Position numbers and translations under genes: made by a program | The notes under the pieces: generated by a model | Databases searched by the model: none | What the model was told of the DNA's origin: nothing | What the model saw: the letters and a program-made list of their open reading frames with translations, nothing else | Assembly (NCBI GenBank): GCA_049890115.1 | Contig: JBMHCC010000036.1 | Span: forward strand, 1 to 25,066 | DNA: 25,066 nucleotides | Reading direction: 5' to 3' | Source of the DNA: UBA685 sp049890115 | Lineage (GTDB): Bacteria > Pseudomonadota > Alphaproteobacteria > Puniceispirillales > Puniceispirillaceae | In this document: one piece after another, positions 7,684 to 15,918 of the stretch | How positions within the stretch are numbered: the stretch's first letter is position 1 | Layout of the letters: each line of letters opens with the position of its first letter

Positions 7684-8652
7684 TTATTCGGTCGTAAAAT
7701 TAAAGGTTGGGCCAGCAGCATCATCTGTATTGATGACTCTGAACAAGCTTGCTTCACCAGACATAGCAGGCTTAATAGAGCGTAATGCCCCAGGTGGCAC
7801 TGCTGCTACATCACCTGGTGCTAATGTTGTTGTTTGTCCCTGCCAGCTAATGGTCCAATGGCCACGCATCACCATGTAAATCTCATGCCTGTCATTGACA
7901 TAAGGCTCGCCATCATCAGAGTCTCTGCCAAGCAATTCAAGCGTGAAACCTGGCCTGTCTTCCAACAGACCCATCGCGCCTATCACCTCAACAGGTTGCT
8001 TGTCAGCAAGTGCCATCATATCCCAATAACGGGCCACAAAACGAGGCACAAATTCAGCTGCTGTCACATAGGGAAATAATGCCATTTCAGAATCATCAAG
8101 TGTGCGCATTGGCGCGATACCAGATGGTAGGCTTTCGCCTTTCCTGGTGTCATATAAAACACCATTCTCTCCCAAGACTAGGCCATGATGAGATGCCTCA
8201 TTTATCACCTGAGGGGCCCAGATAACACCGCCGCCAGCATCATCACCGCCCAAAATAGCCATGATCATCCCATAATCAGTGCCGATATTCTCAAAGCCTC
8301 TAAAAATGCCAGTTGGGATATTAATGACATCACCTTCTTCCAGCACGACAGAGCCATCTTTGCCGTCATTGCCCCAGAAAAACCGCCATTTACCATGCAG
8401 CACAAAAAACACCTCTGCTGTGCGATGGCTATGAAGCGAGTTACGGCATTTTGGCGGCTGACCAGCTGCCCCGATATTAAAACCAGGCGTATCAGAAATA
8501 TGAACATGTTGATCAGCTGATTCAGATACGCCAGCTCCGATAATGGTGAAATTTTCTTTTTGATCTGAGCCAGGTGTATGAGCGTCAATAAAGGCAGTCC
8601 GGCATGGCACCAAATCGCCATAACGCACAATACGAGAATGAATATCTGTCAT
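7684..8652 (-). CDS. bicupin protein, probable metal-dependent oxygenase or isomerase
   Basis: Two cupin domains make up a 322-residue soluble protein. The first (about 50-135) carries H75-x-H77-x3-E81 (LHSHRTAEVFFVLHG) followed by EEGDVINIPTG. The second (about 225-310) carries NDRHEIYMVMRG followed by APGDVAAVPPG. The first has three of the four usual metal ligands, while the position of the fourth His in its second motif is IFRGFEN. The second keeps only a His-Glu pair, so only the N-terminal cupin may be catalytic. The layout resembles bicupin dioxygenases and sugar-type isomerases, but I cannot assign a substrate. The ATG at 8652 (after GGGGGG) is preferred to the GTG directly before it. 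It is 9 bases from the end of the preceding NTF2-like gene and so clearly co-transcribed. Confidence 0.75.
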   Translation of the reverse strand: MTDIHSRIVRYGDLVPCRTAFIDAHTPGSDQKENFTIIGAGVSESADQHVHISDTPGFNIGAAGQPPKCRNSLHSHRTAEVFFVLHGKWRFFWGNDGKDGSVVLEEGDVINIPTGIFRGFENIGTDYGMIMAILGGDDAGGGVIWAPQVINEASHHGLVLGENGVLYDTRKGESLPSGIAPMRTLDDSEMALFPYVTAAEFVPRFVARYWDMMALADKQPVEVIGAMGLLEDRPGFTLELLGRDSDDGEPYVNDRHEIYMVMRGHWTISWQGQTTTLAPGDVAAVPPGALRSIKPAMSGEASLFRVINTDDAAGPTFNFTTE

Positions 8653-8661
8653 CACGCCCCC

Positions 8662-9633
8662 CTAGCCTGTTTTCAAGATAATTTGTTTCCAGATCGCTGT
8701 CTCATCAAACAACACATATTCACGGCGCAACCCACGCAGGCCAAATTCTGCATGACAAGCTCCCATAATATAAACATCTGCTCCTGTTGGCACGCCAAAG
8801 CTGCCCCATCCTTCATGCTTGCCATATAATCCCCAGCGTATCGCTGCACGTGGCGGCATCAGATCATCATTACGTCCAATTTGATGCTCAATGGTAAAGG
8901 TGGCATTTGGAAAACTAGCACGTAATCCCATCCAGAAATTATCAGCAGCATCATGGCCATGGGCAGTAATGCCACCTGGCAATTCTAACTGACAGCCTTC
9001 ATCATAGGCTTGCGGGATAACGGCCATATCAGCGCCCATGATACGCGTTATAATATCAGCATATTTTGCGCCCCATTCATTATCATTACCACGTCCTTTA
9101 TAAGGGCCTTCAATGTCAATTTCAGGCGTGAACGGTTTTACGCAATTTGCAGCGCCGCCCTCTCTTTCAATCAGATCAGCAGCATAGGCTTTCGGGTCAA
9201 GGCCAAGCTGGCGCACAATCGCACCTTGGTCACGGATCAGCCATTCATCATTAATCTGGTTATTAATGGCATGACAATCAGCGATAATGCGATAGCCTAA
9301 TGTCTTACCTGTGGCACGGCCATAGACGCCATCACCTGTATGAGTGGCAGTGGAAAAAATACGATGTGATGATAACATTCCTTCTTCCGGACTGCCTGAC
9401 CAAATCACATCTTCACCAAGCAGGCGACGGTCGGGAAATTCTGCCAAGGTTGCCATAGTGGCGCCAATCACACCTTGATTACCACGCACAACCGAGCCTG
9501 GCGAGCGGACCGGAATATCATCACTATAATAATGATGCAAAGTTGCAATGCCGCGCTCTTCCCAGATTTCGCGTGTGATCCCGTAAATATAATCTGGAAA
9601 ATCATTCCATTTCGGATCAAAGCCCTTCATCAT
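8662..9633 (-). CDS. two-domain NTF2/SnoaL-like protein (paralogue C)
   Basis: A 323-residue protein that reads as two tandem NTF2-like (SnoaL/ester-cyclase type) alpha+beta barrels, about 10-150 and 190-315, joined by a linker containing GRGNDNEWGAKY. NTF2-fold signs are the N-terminal helices with WEERGIATLHHYYSDD, then RGNQGVIGATMATLAEFPDRR in domain 1. Domain 2 has AHGHDAADNFWMGLRASFPNATF and a closing GACHAEFGLRGLRREYVLFDE. It is the most divergent of the four such proteins in the cluster and lacks the W-x-G-P-A-G-x-G motif of the others. Enzymes of this fold include cyclases, isomerases, dehydratases and hydrolases, so the reaction is open. Its first 17 bases overlap the LacI-family gene. 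AAGGAG precedes the start, where two adjacent ATGs compete (9633 or 9630). Confidence 0.75.
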   Translation of the reverse strand: MMKGFDPKWNDFPDYIYGITREIWEERGIATLHHYYSDDIPVRSPGSVVRGNQGVIGATMATLAEFPDRRLLGEDVIWSGSPEEGMLSSHRIFSTATHTGDGVYGRATGKTLGYRIIADCHAINNQINDEWLIRDQGAIVRQLGLDPKAYAADLIEREGGAANCVKPFTPEIDIEGPYKGRGNDNEWGAKYADIITRIMGADMAVIPQAYDEGCQLELPGGITAHGHDAADNFWMGLRASFPNATFTIEHQIGRNDDLMPPRAAIRWGLYGKHEGWGSFGVPTGADVYIMGACHAEFGLRGLRREYVLFDETAIWKQIILKTG

Positions 9634-10648
9634 CCCACTCCTTTGGTAGTCTGGCTGAACCGCGACATATCAACGGCCCTTCAATTTTAATATTGCCACC
9701 AGATGAGGCTTTGCCATCAATCTGTGAAAGCAAGATATCAATGGTTGTCGTTGTCATTCTGTCAGCTGGCTGGCGAATGGTGGTCAAATCATAGGATTGC
9801 CATGCAGCAGCTGGCACATCATCATAGCCAATCACTGATACATCTTGGGGAACTGACAGCCCTAAATCATAACGAAGCGCATCCATCACAGCAAAAGCCA
9901 TGTGATCATTTGCAACGAAAATAGCATCAGGACCTTTTCTGCCATCAAACAAAGATAAGGTTGCAAGACGTGCTTCATCTGATTTGAAATTGCCAACAGC
10001 TCTGGCAAATAATGTCACCCCAGCCTCTGCCAAGCCTTGTTGAAAGCCTGCCTCTCTATCTCGTTGGGTCGAGGCACCTTCATAACCAGCAATATAAGCA
10101 ATTCGCTGATGACCGCCCTTGATCAAAAATTCTGCTACTTTGCGCCCACCTGCCAGATTATCTGATGTCACAGATGTCATGCTGCTATTTTCTAGAAAGC
10201 GATTGAAAAAGATAAAAGGCACGCCATTTGCCTGACAGCGCTCTGATAATTCTGATGATAAAGAGACAGAGGCAGCGATAATACCATCAACCTGATAATC
10301 CAGAATTTCAGCCATTACCTCATCAATGTCAGAGCTGGTATTGGCTGCCAGGAAGATCATTACATGATAGCCCTTTGCCTGTAATTTGGCTGATAATTTT
10401 TCCAATGCTTCTGGATAAAATTGATTTTCCAGATAGGCCACCACAACACCAATGATACGGCTGCTGCCAGACACCATCGCACGCGCTAATGAATTTGGCC
10501 GATATCCAAGCTCTTTGGCAGCTTTGAAAATCTTCTCAGCGGTCGGTTTTGCAACAGACCTGCCAGGGGTAAAGGCACGGCTAACAGCTGATTGGCTAAC
10601 ACCGGCGCGACGCGCAACGTCCAAAGATGTTGAACTTTCCCGTGCCAT
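9617..10648 (-). CDS. LacI-family transcriptional regulator
   Basis: A 343-residue repressor-type regulator. The N-terminal LacI helix-turn-helix is clear (residues 8-55: SLDVARRAGVSQSAVSRAF, then hinge helix YRPNSLARAMVSGSS). A periplasmic-binding-protein-like sensor domain follows (from IIGVVVAYLENQFYPE to the C-terminus, including VANDHMAFAVMDALR and VIGYDDVPAAAWQSYDLTTIRQP). It is embedded inside the catabolic cluster between two NTF2-like genes and overlaps the downstream one by 17 bases, so it is probably the local regulator, sensing the substrate or an intermediate. A LacI-type operator with a central CG lies in the divergent promoter region near 18370 and is the likely target (inference). 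The AlsR/LysR and GntR families are excluded by the domain layout. Confidence 0.92.
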   Translation of the reverse strand: MARESSTSLDVARRAGVSQSAVSRAFTPGRSVAKPTAEKIFKAAKELGYRPNSLARAMVSGSSRIIGVVVAYLENQFYPEALEKLSAKLQAKGYHVMIFLAANTSSDIDEVMAEILDYQVDGIIAASVSLSSELSERCQANGVPFIFFNRFLENSSMTSVTSDNLAGGRKVAEFLIKGGHQRIAYIAGYEGASTQRDREAGFQQGLAEAGVTLFARAVGNFKSDEARLATLSLFDGRKGPDAIFVANDHMAFAVMDALRYDLGLSVPQDVSVIGYDDVPAAAWQSYDLTTIRQPADRMTTTTIDILLSQIDGKASSGGNIKIEGPLICRGSARLPKEWDDEGL

Positions 10649-10689
10649 AGCTGCCTGTAATCTCCCCTTTTACTCTTTTGGTATCGCTA

Positions 10690-11742
10690 TTATGCCATGC
10701 CGCTATCTGGTGTGATTGGCGCTAATGAGCGCGCCTTATTAAATTCAGCAAGACGCGCAAAGACATCCACACCAATTTGCTGATACATATCAAGCAAATC
10801 GACCATGACCCAATTTTCACGAATGAGGCCGTTTTCAATGCGCCAGAAATCAAGGCTTCGCATCGTAATTTCCTTACCCAAAGGTGGAATGCCAAGCCAA
10901 CCATCATGGCTGATAGTCTGAATCATATTTGGCCAGCCTGTGACTGCCGCATAATCATTATCACCAAAGAAATGATAGGTGATCTCAGCAACTTTGCTGC
11001 CTCTATCTGGCATGCCATTTAAAAATGGGATTTGATGCCAATGTCTGAAACCAGATAGGCCTCTGCCTGTACCAATGCCAGCAGGGCCATACCAATTCAT
11101 TTTCGGATGCCAAAAAGAAGGCATTTCCATCACCTCAGCACCACCTTGTGAAGGATGGCGTTTCATGTAATTCAGCATTTCGATAATATGGGTCTGGCTC
11201 TCTTTACTATGAGCTTCATCACGAGGTGCACGATAGATACCATCACCAGATGCTGGTGCTGGAATGCAAAATTCACGTCCCAATGATGGCACCATGGGCC
11301 AGGCACCTGCCTGCATCATCACTTCTGGAATATCCCAAATAGCCTGATATTCTGTGATCTTGCCATTCTCAAAGCGGTAAAATTCATGAAAGCGCATATG
11401 TGCTAGATGGCCTGTTGGCGGGATTGCCAAAAAAGGATGCGTGAAAGTGCCAATGAAATGACCACCACAGCCAACCCAGCTAGCACCATCTTCATCTTCA
11501 CCTGCCATAACAAGCCAGTCACGGCGTTCCACATCTGGCCAAGCAGCTTTCAGGACAGCTAACGCATTATCATAAAACGCATCTGCCCCTGTCATAGTGC
11601 CAAAGGGATGCGCTAATTTGAAAACCGCATCATCAGCGGTAAGGCTATCAAGTGCTTTGCGTATTGCTGTTTCATCCCAATTATATTGGGCATCTCTTAA
11701 TGCTGATAGAGCCTGTTTATTGGAGCCGTGCAAATCGGTCAT
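10690..11742 (-). CDS. two-domain NTF2/SnoaL-like protein (paralogue B)
   Basis: A 350-residue protein of two NTF2-like domains (about 15-150 and 185-335). Domain 1 contains LAHPFGTMTGADAFYDN and GHFIGTFTHPFLAIPPTG. Domain 2 contains MNWYGPAGIGTGRGLSGF, LGIPPLGKEITMRSLDFWRIENGLIRENWVMVDLLDMYQQIGVDVF. The NTF2-cyclase signature (IPPTG / IPPLG followed by a strand, then ENW..VD) appears in both halves. It is clearly paralogous to the 18423 gene product (shared WxGPAGIG, MMQAG, closing helix) and to the 178-residue gene product. Its ATG overlaps the stop of the dehydrogenase gene by four bases (ATGA), so the two are translationally coupled and probably act on consecutive steps. The fold resembles SnoaL polyketide cyclases, but no polyketide pathway is present. 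Confidence 0.8.
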   Translation of the reverse strand: MTDLHGSNKQALSALRDAQYNWDETAIRKALDSLTADDAVFKLAHPFGTMTGADAFYDNALAVLKAAWPDVERRDWLVMAGEDEDGASWVGCGGHFIGTFTHPFLAIPPTGHLAHMRFHEFYRFENGKITEYQAIWDIPEVMMQAGAWPMVPSLGREFCIPAPASGDGIYRAPRDEAHSKESQTHIIEMLNYMKRHPSQGGAEVMEMPSFWHPKMNWYGPAGIGTGRGLSGFRHWHQIPFLNGMPDRGSKVAEITYHFFGDNDYAAVTGWPNMIQTISHDGWLGIPPLGKEITMRSLDFWRIENGLIRENWVMVDLLDMYQQIGVDVFARLAEFNKARSLAPITPDSGMA

Positions 11743-13049
11743 TCAGCTGCCTCTCCATAAGGAACATTCTGCCCACCATAGCGGCGCACTCTGATATTGG
11801 CTTGTTCAGCATGACCAACAAAGCCCTCTAACATACAAAGACGCGAGCAATAAGCGCCAATTTCCGCTGCTGCTTCGTCTGTTGTGACTTTTTGATAAGA
11901 ATGTGTTTTCAGATATTTACCAACCCATAAGCCGCCAGTATAACGGCCTGCTTTTTTCGTTGGTAATGTGTGGTTCGTGCCAATCACCTTGTCACCATTA
12001 GCAACATTTGTGCGCGGACCAAGGAAAAGCGCACCATAACAAGTCATATGTTCCAAGAACCAATCATCACGATCTGTCATCACCTGAACATGTTCAGATG
12101 CGATATCATCAGCCACTTGCAACATCTCATCATAGCTATCACAGACAATCACCTCGCCATAATCAGCCCAGCTAACAGATGCGGTATCAGCTGTTGGCAA
12201 AATGCCAAGCAAACGGTCGATTTCAGATAATGTTTCTTCTGCTAGCTTTTGTGAATTTGTGAGCAGAACCGCTGGCGAATTATAGCCATGTTCAGCCTGA
12301 CCAAGCAGATCTGTTGCACATAATTCAGCATCAACTGTCTCATCAGCTATCACCATGGTTTCAGTTGGACCAGCAAATAAATCAATGCCAACACGGCCAA
12401 AAAGCTGGCGCTTTGCTTCTGCCACAAAGGCATTACCAGGACCAACAAGCATATGGACAGGCTCAATGCTCTCAGTCCCAATAGCCATAGCACCGACAGC
12501 TTGAATCCCGCCAAGCACATAAATTTCATGTGCCCCGCCAAGATGCATTGCCGCAACAACAGCCGCATTTGGCTTGCCCTCAAAAGGCGGTGTCATTGCC
12601 ACAATGCGCGGCACACCAGCAACTGATGCTGTCAGAACAGACATATGGGCAGAAGCTACCATCGGAAATTTGCCAGCTGGCACATAACAACCAACTGATT
12701 GCACAGGGATATTTTTATGACCTAAGATCACCCCTGGCATGGTTTCAACTTCGACATCTTGCATTGACTGGCGCTGAATTTCGGCAAATTTGCGCACTTG
12801 CTTTTGAGCAAAATGGATATCTTCCATATCACGAGGTGAGACTTCAGAGATAAGCTGTTCGATCTCTTCTTGGCTAAGGCGATAGCTTGGTGGTGAAAAA
12901 TTATCAAATTTCTCAGCTAATTCACGGACAGCCTTATCACCGCGCGCTTCAATATCCTGCAAAGCCTGTTCAACAACAGCACGCACCTTGGCGTCATCTT
13001 CGCTTCGTTCTTGTTGCGGTTTACCTGTTTTGAGATATCTAATGGCCAT
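11739..13049 (-). CDS. histidinol-dehydrogenase-family zinc/NAD enzyme, HpsN-like alcohol-to-acid dehydrogenase
   Basis: 436 residues, the full length of the HisD family. All residues needed for catalysis are visible: zinc ligands Q251, H254 (GQAEHG), D353 (NGDKVIG) and H413 (EGFVGHAEQ), and the general-base pair E319-H320 (SEHVQV). The family oxidises a primary alcohol through the aldehyde to a carboxylate with two NAD+. No other histidine gene is nearby. The variants HTLPTKKAGRYTGGLWVGKYLKT and THSYQKV are like those I recall in catabolic members such as sulfopropanediol 3-dehydrogenase (HpsN). I therefore read it as a degradation enzyme for a polar alcohol, not hisD. HpsN identity itself is only a suggestion, since the companion hps genes are absent. 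A GGAG site precedes the ATG. Its stop overlaps the next gene's start. Confidence 0.85.
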   Translation of the reverse strand: MAIRYLKTGKPQQERSEDDAKVRAVVEQALQDIEARGDKAVRELAEKFDNFSPPSYRLSQEEIEQLISEVSPRDMEDIHFAQKQVRKFAEIQRQSMQDVEVETMPGVILGHKNIPVQSVGCYVPAGKFPMVASAHMSVLTASVAGVPRIVAMTPPFEGKPNAAVVAAMHLGGAHEIYVLGGIQAVGAMAIGTESIEPVHMLVGPGNAFVAEAKRQLFGRVGIDLFAGPTETMVIADETVDAELCATDLLGQAEHGYNSPAVLLTNSQKLAEETLSEIDRLLGILPTADTASVSWADYGEVIVCDSYDEMLQVADDIASEHVQVMTDRDDWFLEHMTCYGALFLGPRTNVANGDKVIGTNHTLPTKKAGRYTGGLWVGKYLKTHSYQKVTTDEAAAEIGAYCSRLCMLEGFVGHAEQANIRVRRYGGQNVPYGEAAE

Positions 13050-13076
13050 TCATTACTCCAGATTTAAAAAACGTAT

Positions 13077-13613
13077 TTATGACTTATCGTCAGGAGATGG
13101 CGCTTGGCGCTCACCTCTATCAAAGGCCTCCCAGCCTTCACCGTTAAACACATCCACCCCTAATTGTGCCATAACATGAGGAAAATCGACCATGACCCAG
13201 TTATCTTGGATTTTACCATCAACGACTTTCCAGAAATCCATATAGCGAATTTCAACTGTCTTGCCTGTTGGCTCAATGCCCATAAAGGTGCCAGAATGTG
13301 TTGCCTCTTGTCGGCCAAAGGCTGCTGCCCATTCGCCCATATAAAGGCGCGCCTCATCAATGCAGACCTTATCTGAAAAGGCTGCTTGAAATGGCTTTTG
13401 CCAATTATCTTGAAATTCACGCAAACCTGTTTTGGTGCCACAACCGGTATTGCCAAGCCAGCGAAACTGCTCTGAAAAAAATTCGCCAATATCAGCTATA
13501 CGGTGATCATTAAGGCCGTCAACCATGCCTTCAATTACTGCTTTGGTTTCATCTGTTTTGCTCAGATCAGTGTCTTTCGTTAAAACAGCCTGTTCCGGAC
13601 GCATCCCTTTCAT
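13077..13613 (-). CDS. single-domain NTF2/SnoaL-like protein (paralogue A)
   Basis: 178 residues with one NTF2-like domain (about 25-160). Seen features are AVIEGMVDGLNDHRIADIGEFFSEQFRWLGNTGCGTKTGLREFQDN, then GTFMGIEPTGKTVEIRYMDFWKVVDGKIQDNWVMVDFPHVMAQLGVDVF. The last segment nearly repeats the C-terminal end of paralogue B (ENWVMVDLLDMYQQIGVDVF), so the gene corresponds to a lone second domain of the two-domain paralogues. Family members use this cone-shaped fold for cyclase, isomerase or hydrolase chemistry. No assignment of substrate is possible. It lies five bases after the permease gene and 27 bases before the dehydrogenase gene, inside the operon. Confidence 0.8.
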   Translation of the reverse strand: MKGMRPEQAVLTKDTDLSKTDETKAVIEGMVDGLNDHRIADIGEFFSEQFRWLGNTGCGTKTGLREFQDNWQKPFQAAFSDKVCIDEARLYMGEWAAAFGRQEATHSGTFMGIEPTGKTVEIRYMDFWKVVDGKIQDNWVMVDFPHVMAQLGVDVFNGEGWEAFDRGERQAPSPDDKS

Positions 13614-13618
13614 TAATC

Positions 13619-14776
13619 TTACCCTTTCACAGCACCAGCGGTTAGGCCGCTGACAATCTGACGTTGGAAAATCATCACAAGCAAAAATAAAGGCGCTGTA
13701 ATGGAGACAGCAGCCGCAACTGCCTCAACTTGATCAGTGGTGGTTGTCTCTCTGTTAAAATAGCCTGTAATAGCTGGAACCATTGTTTGGTTCTGCCCAT
13801 CAAGCAGCAGGCTAGTCACAAGAAAATCATTATAACCAAGCAGGAATGAAAACAGACCTGTTGTGATAACACCTGGCCACATCACAGGCATAATCACCCA
13901 TCGAAATGCCTGAAAATGCGTACAGCCATCAACACGTGCTGCCTCATCTAATTCAGCTGGAATATTCTGGAAAAAAGACCGCAACATCCAGATTGTAAAA
14001 GGCTGGTTAATGGCAACCAAAACAGCAATCACCGCCACAGGCTGACCATAAAGTGTCGGCGCATTTTCACCTAGAAAAGGTGCCAGAATTTCAGCTGAGT
14101 TTATGAAGACAGGCAAATAACCAGCTACCAAAACTGAATGTGGCAAGGCTCTGAATATCAATGCTGCAATCAGGATAGAAAATGCCAAGACAGTCCCCGC
14201 ACGTGCTAGCGCATAGCCTGCCAATGTGCCAACTGTCAAAGAAATGCTAGTGACGCCAGCTGCCACCAACATTGAATTCAAGAAATTGCGATAAAAGCCA
14301 TTTTCAACCCATACAGCCTGATAATGTTCTGTGGTCATGCCAAGAATAGGCGTGCCAAGTGGCCCTGTCAGGCTGTTAAGAAGGCTTGTTACCATCGGCA
14401 GAAGCCCCACAAAAACGACCAAAAACCCGACCGCAAACAGCACAGCACCAATAATCCAGCCAAAAGCCAGATAGCCACGCGGGCTATAGGCTTCAACCAG
14501 CTGGCGCAATGGGCCAATAGCAATGCGAATGGCGTAATAACACACTGCCAAACCAGCTATGATATCAATCACCGACAGGCCTTTGCCTTTTGATAGGGTG
14601 ACAGGGCCAAAAATCACATGAAATGGATTGGCTGAAAAAGAATCAATCGGCTCTTTAAAGCTGAGAACCGTAATCCAGAATATCGGAAAAGCTGCCAGTA
14701 AACACCAAAATGCCAGAAAGCCTGCCGATGCTAATTTTAATGCGCGCGGCTGCGCAAGCGCCTTTGGAACAGACAT
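13619..14776 (-). CDS. CUT1 ABC transporter permease, MalG-like, with an N-terminal membrane insert
   Basis: Inner-membrane permease of a carbohydrate-uptake-type ABC importer. The cytoplasmic EAA loop that contacts the ATPase is present (ELDEAARVDGCTHFQAFRWVIMPVMWPG), with TM segments around it and WMLRSFFQNIP just before. At about 385 residues it is some 100 longer than typical MalG. The extra length lies between TM1 and the core (about 65-140), where three hydrophobic segments are visible (IIAGLAVCYYAIRIAI, LAFGWIIGAVLFAVGFLVVFV, MVTSLLNS...). I chose the ATG at 14776. It is one base past the stop of the first permease gene, with GGAGG 11 bases upstream. The earlier ATG at 14842 would add a Cys-rich leader overlapping the previous gene and is unlikely. 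Confidence 0.87.
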   Translation of the reverse strand: MSVPKALAQPRALKLASAGFLAFWCLLAAFPIFWITVLSFKEPIDSFSANPFHVIFGPVTLSKGKGLSVIDIIAGLAVCYYAIRIAIGPLRQLVEAYSPRGYLAFGWIIGAVLFAVGFLVVFVGLLPMVTSLLNSLTGPLGTPILGMTTEHYQAVWVENGFYRNFLNSMLVAAGVTSISLTVGTLAGYALARAGTVLAFSILIAALIFRALPHSVLVAGYLPVFINSAEILAPFLGENAPTLYGQPVAVIAVLVAINQPFTIWMLRSFFQNIPAELDEAARVDGCTHFQAFRWVIMPVMWPGVITTGLFSFLLGYNDFLVTSLLLDGQNQTMVPAITGYFNRETTTTDQVEAVAAAVSITAPLFLLVMIFQRQIVSGLTAGAVKG

Positions 14777-14777
14777 A

Positions 14778-15803
14778 TCAAATCTTGCCTCCGCGATAAT
14801 CCTGCCACGTTTTGCGCAACAAAGGCAGCAGCAGTAAAACAATACCTATCATGGTTAACATAGCACTGGCTGACGCACGGCTAATCGATCTGTTACCTGA
14901 ATCATCAGGCATTAGCAGATCATAGGTTAGCCATTGCAGCGAGATCACATGTGCTTGTGATGAGAACCCAACGATTTCTTCAAAGACACGATAAGAATCC
15001 ATCAGATGAATTAATGCCACAAAAACAATCAGCGGCATGATATGCGGCACTACCACATAGCGCAGCCGCTCAAACCGGCTAGCCCCATCAATGATAGCTG
15101 ATTCAATCGTGTCCTGATTAACCGTTTGCAATCCGGCATAGAATACAACAAACGCAAATGGCGCGACATGCCAGACCCGATAAAACAACATCATCAGCTC
15201 AATCGTCCAGCCTTGGGCAAATAAGGCAACATCTCGTGCCAGATACCATTCAATAGCCGCTGTCAAAATACCATCACCAATAAATAGCCAGCGAATAGAT
15301 AATGCGCCAATCACAGGTGTGATGATAAATGGCAGCAGCGAGATAAAAATCACAGGGCCTTTCAGACGCTGGGTGGCATTATTCACCACCAAGGCAATCA
15401 GCAGACCAACACCAAGAACCAAAGGTAAAGTAATGAGCGTAAATGTTAGCGTGAAACGAAGTGCTTTCCAGAAATCAATCTGTAAAAAGGCTGTCAGGCT
15501 GCCCTTGGCAAGAGCTGCGCCAACCTTTGGCCATTCCAAAACCTTATTGTAAGATTCAAATCCAACAAAACGTGTCTCATAAAGTGGTTTACCCATCTCA
15601 TCAAAGACTTGTCTTGTTTCAATCTTGGTCTCACAAATCTGACCGGTAAAACCAGGGGTGCATTTTTCAACTTCTGTCAAAGCAGTGACAGGCTGAGTGA
15701 TTTGAAAACTTTGAATCAGCACAAATAGTAACGGGATAGCGATGAATAACAACATCATCACCACAGATGGCCCAACAAACAGTGCAAATGTCTTTCTGTT
15801 CAT
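14778..15803 (-). CDS. CUT1 ABC transporter permease, MalF-like, with a Cys-containing periplasmic loop
   Basis: Inner-membrane permease, 341 residues, partner of the MalG-like protein. TM1 is at about 9-32. A 45-residue polar loop then follows (about 38-85), predicted periplasmic, with two cysteines C48 and C57 (KCTPGFTGQICETK) that could form a disulfide. The core contains the EAA loop (ESAIIDGASRFERLRYVVVPHIMPLI). The loop has no counterpart in a minimal CUT1 permease and could touch the binding protein. The gene follows the binding-protein gene after a 115-base gap with a strong hairpin, and ends one base before the next permease begins. Confidence 0.87.
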   Translation of the reverse strand: MNRKTFALFVGPSVVMMLLFIAIPLLFVLIQSFQITQPVTALTEVEKCTPGFTGQICETKIETRQVFDEMGKPLYETRFVGFESYNKVLEWPKVGAALAKGSLTAFLQIDFWKALRFTLTFTLITLPLVLGVGLLIALVVNNATQRLKGPVIFISLLPFIITPVIGALSIRWLFIGDGILTAAIEWYLARDVALFAQGWTIELMMLFYRVWHVAPFAFVVFYAGLQTVNQDTIESAIIDGASRFERLRYVVVPHIMPLIVFVALIHLMDSYRVFEEIVGFSSQAHVISLQWLTYDLLMPDDSGNRSISRASASAMLTMIGIVLLLLPLLRKTWQDYRGGKI

Positions 15804-15875
15804 ATCTAGGTTTCCGCCCCATCAACCATAATGGCTGGTATAATTAGTCATAAAAAATAAAATAAAGAGGAAAAA

Positions 15876-15897
15876 GGCAGGCACATTTGCGCCTGCC
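15876..15897 (-). terminator. stem-loop with T-run after the binding-protein gene
   Basis: Read on the minus strand: GGCAGGCGC, loop AAAT, GTGCCTGCC, then TTTTT. This is a 9-pair stem (one G-T pair) with a tetraloop, immediately followed by a T-run (15871-15875 on the plus strand is A5). It lies 22 bases after the binding-protein stop. It probably acts as a partial terminator or RNA stabiliser that keeps binding-protein mRNA in excess over the permease mRNA, a common arrangement in ABC operons. Confidence 0.8.
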
Positions 15898-15918
15898 CTA
15901 TTTTGGGTCATCTGACGA

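Noticed and set aside
11739..13049. Reading the dehydrogenase gene as biosynthetic hisD
   Set aside because: No other his gene is present, and the neighbours are transport, NTF2-like and C1-transfer genes. A catabolic role fits better, although sequence alone does not exclude hisD activity.
14777..14842. Upstream extension of the MalG-like permease with a Cys-rich leader
   Set aside because: It overlaps the end of the preceding permease gene, and the ATG at 14776 gives a normal junction with GGAGG upstream.
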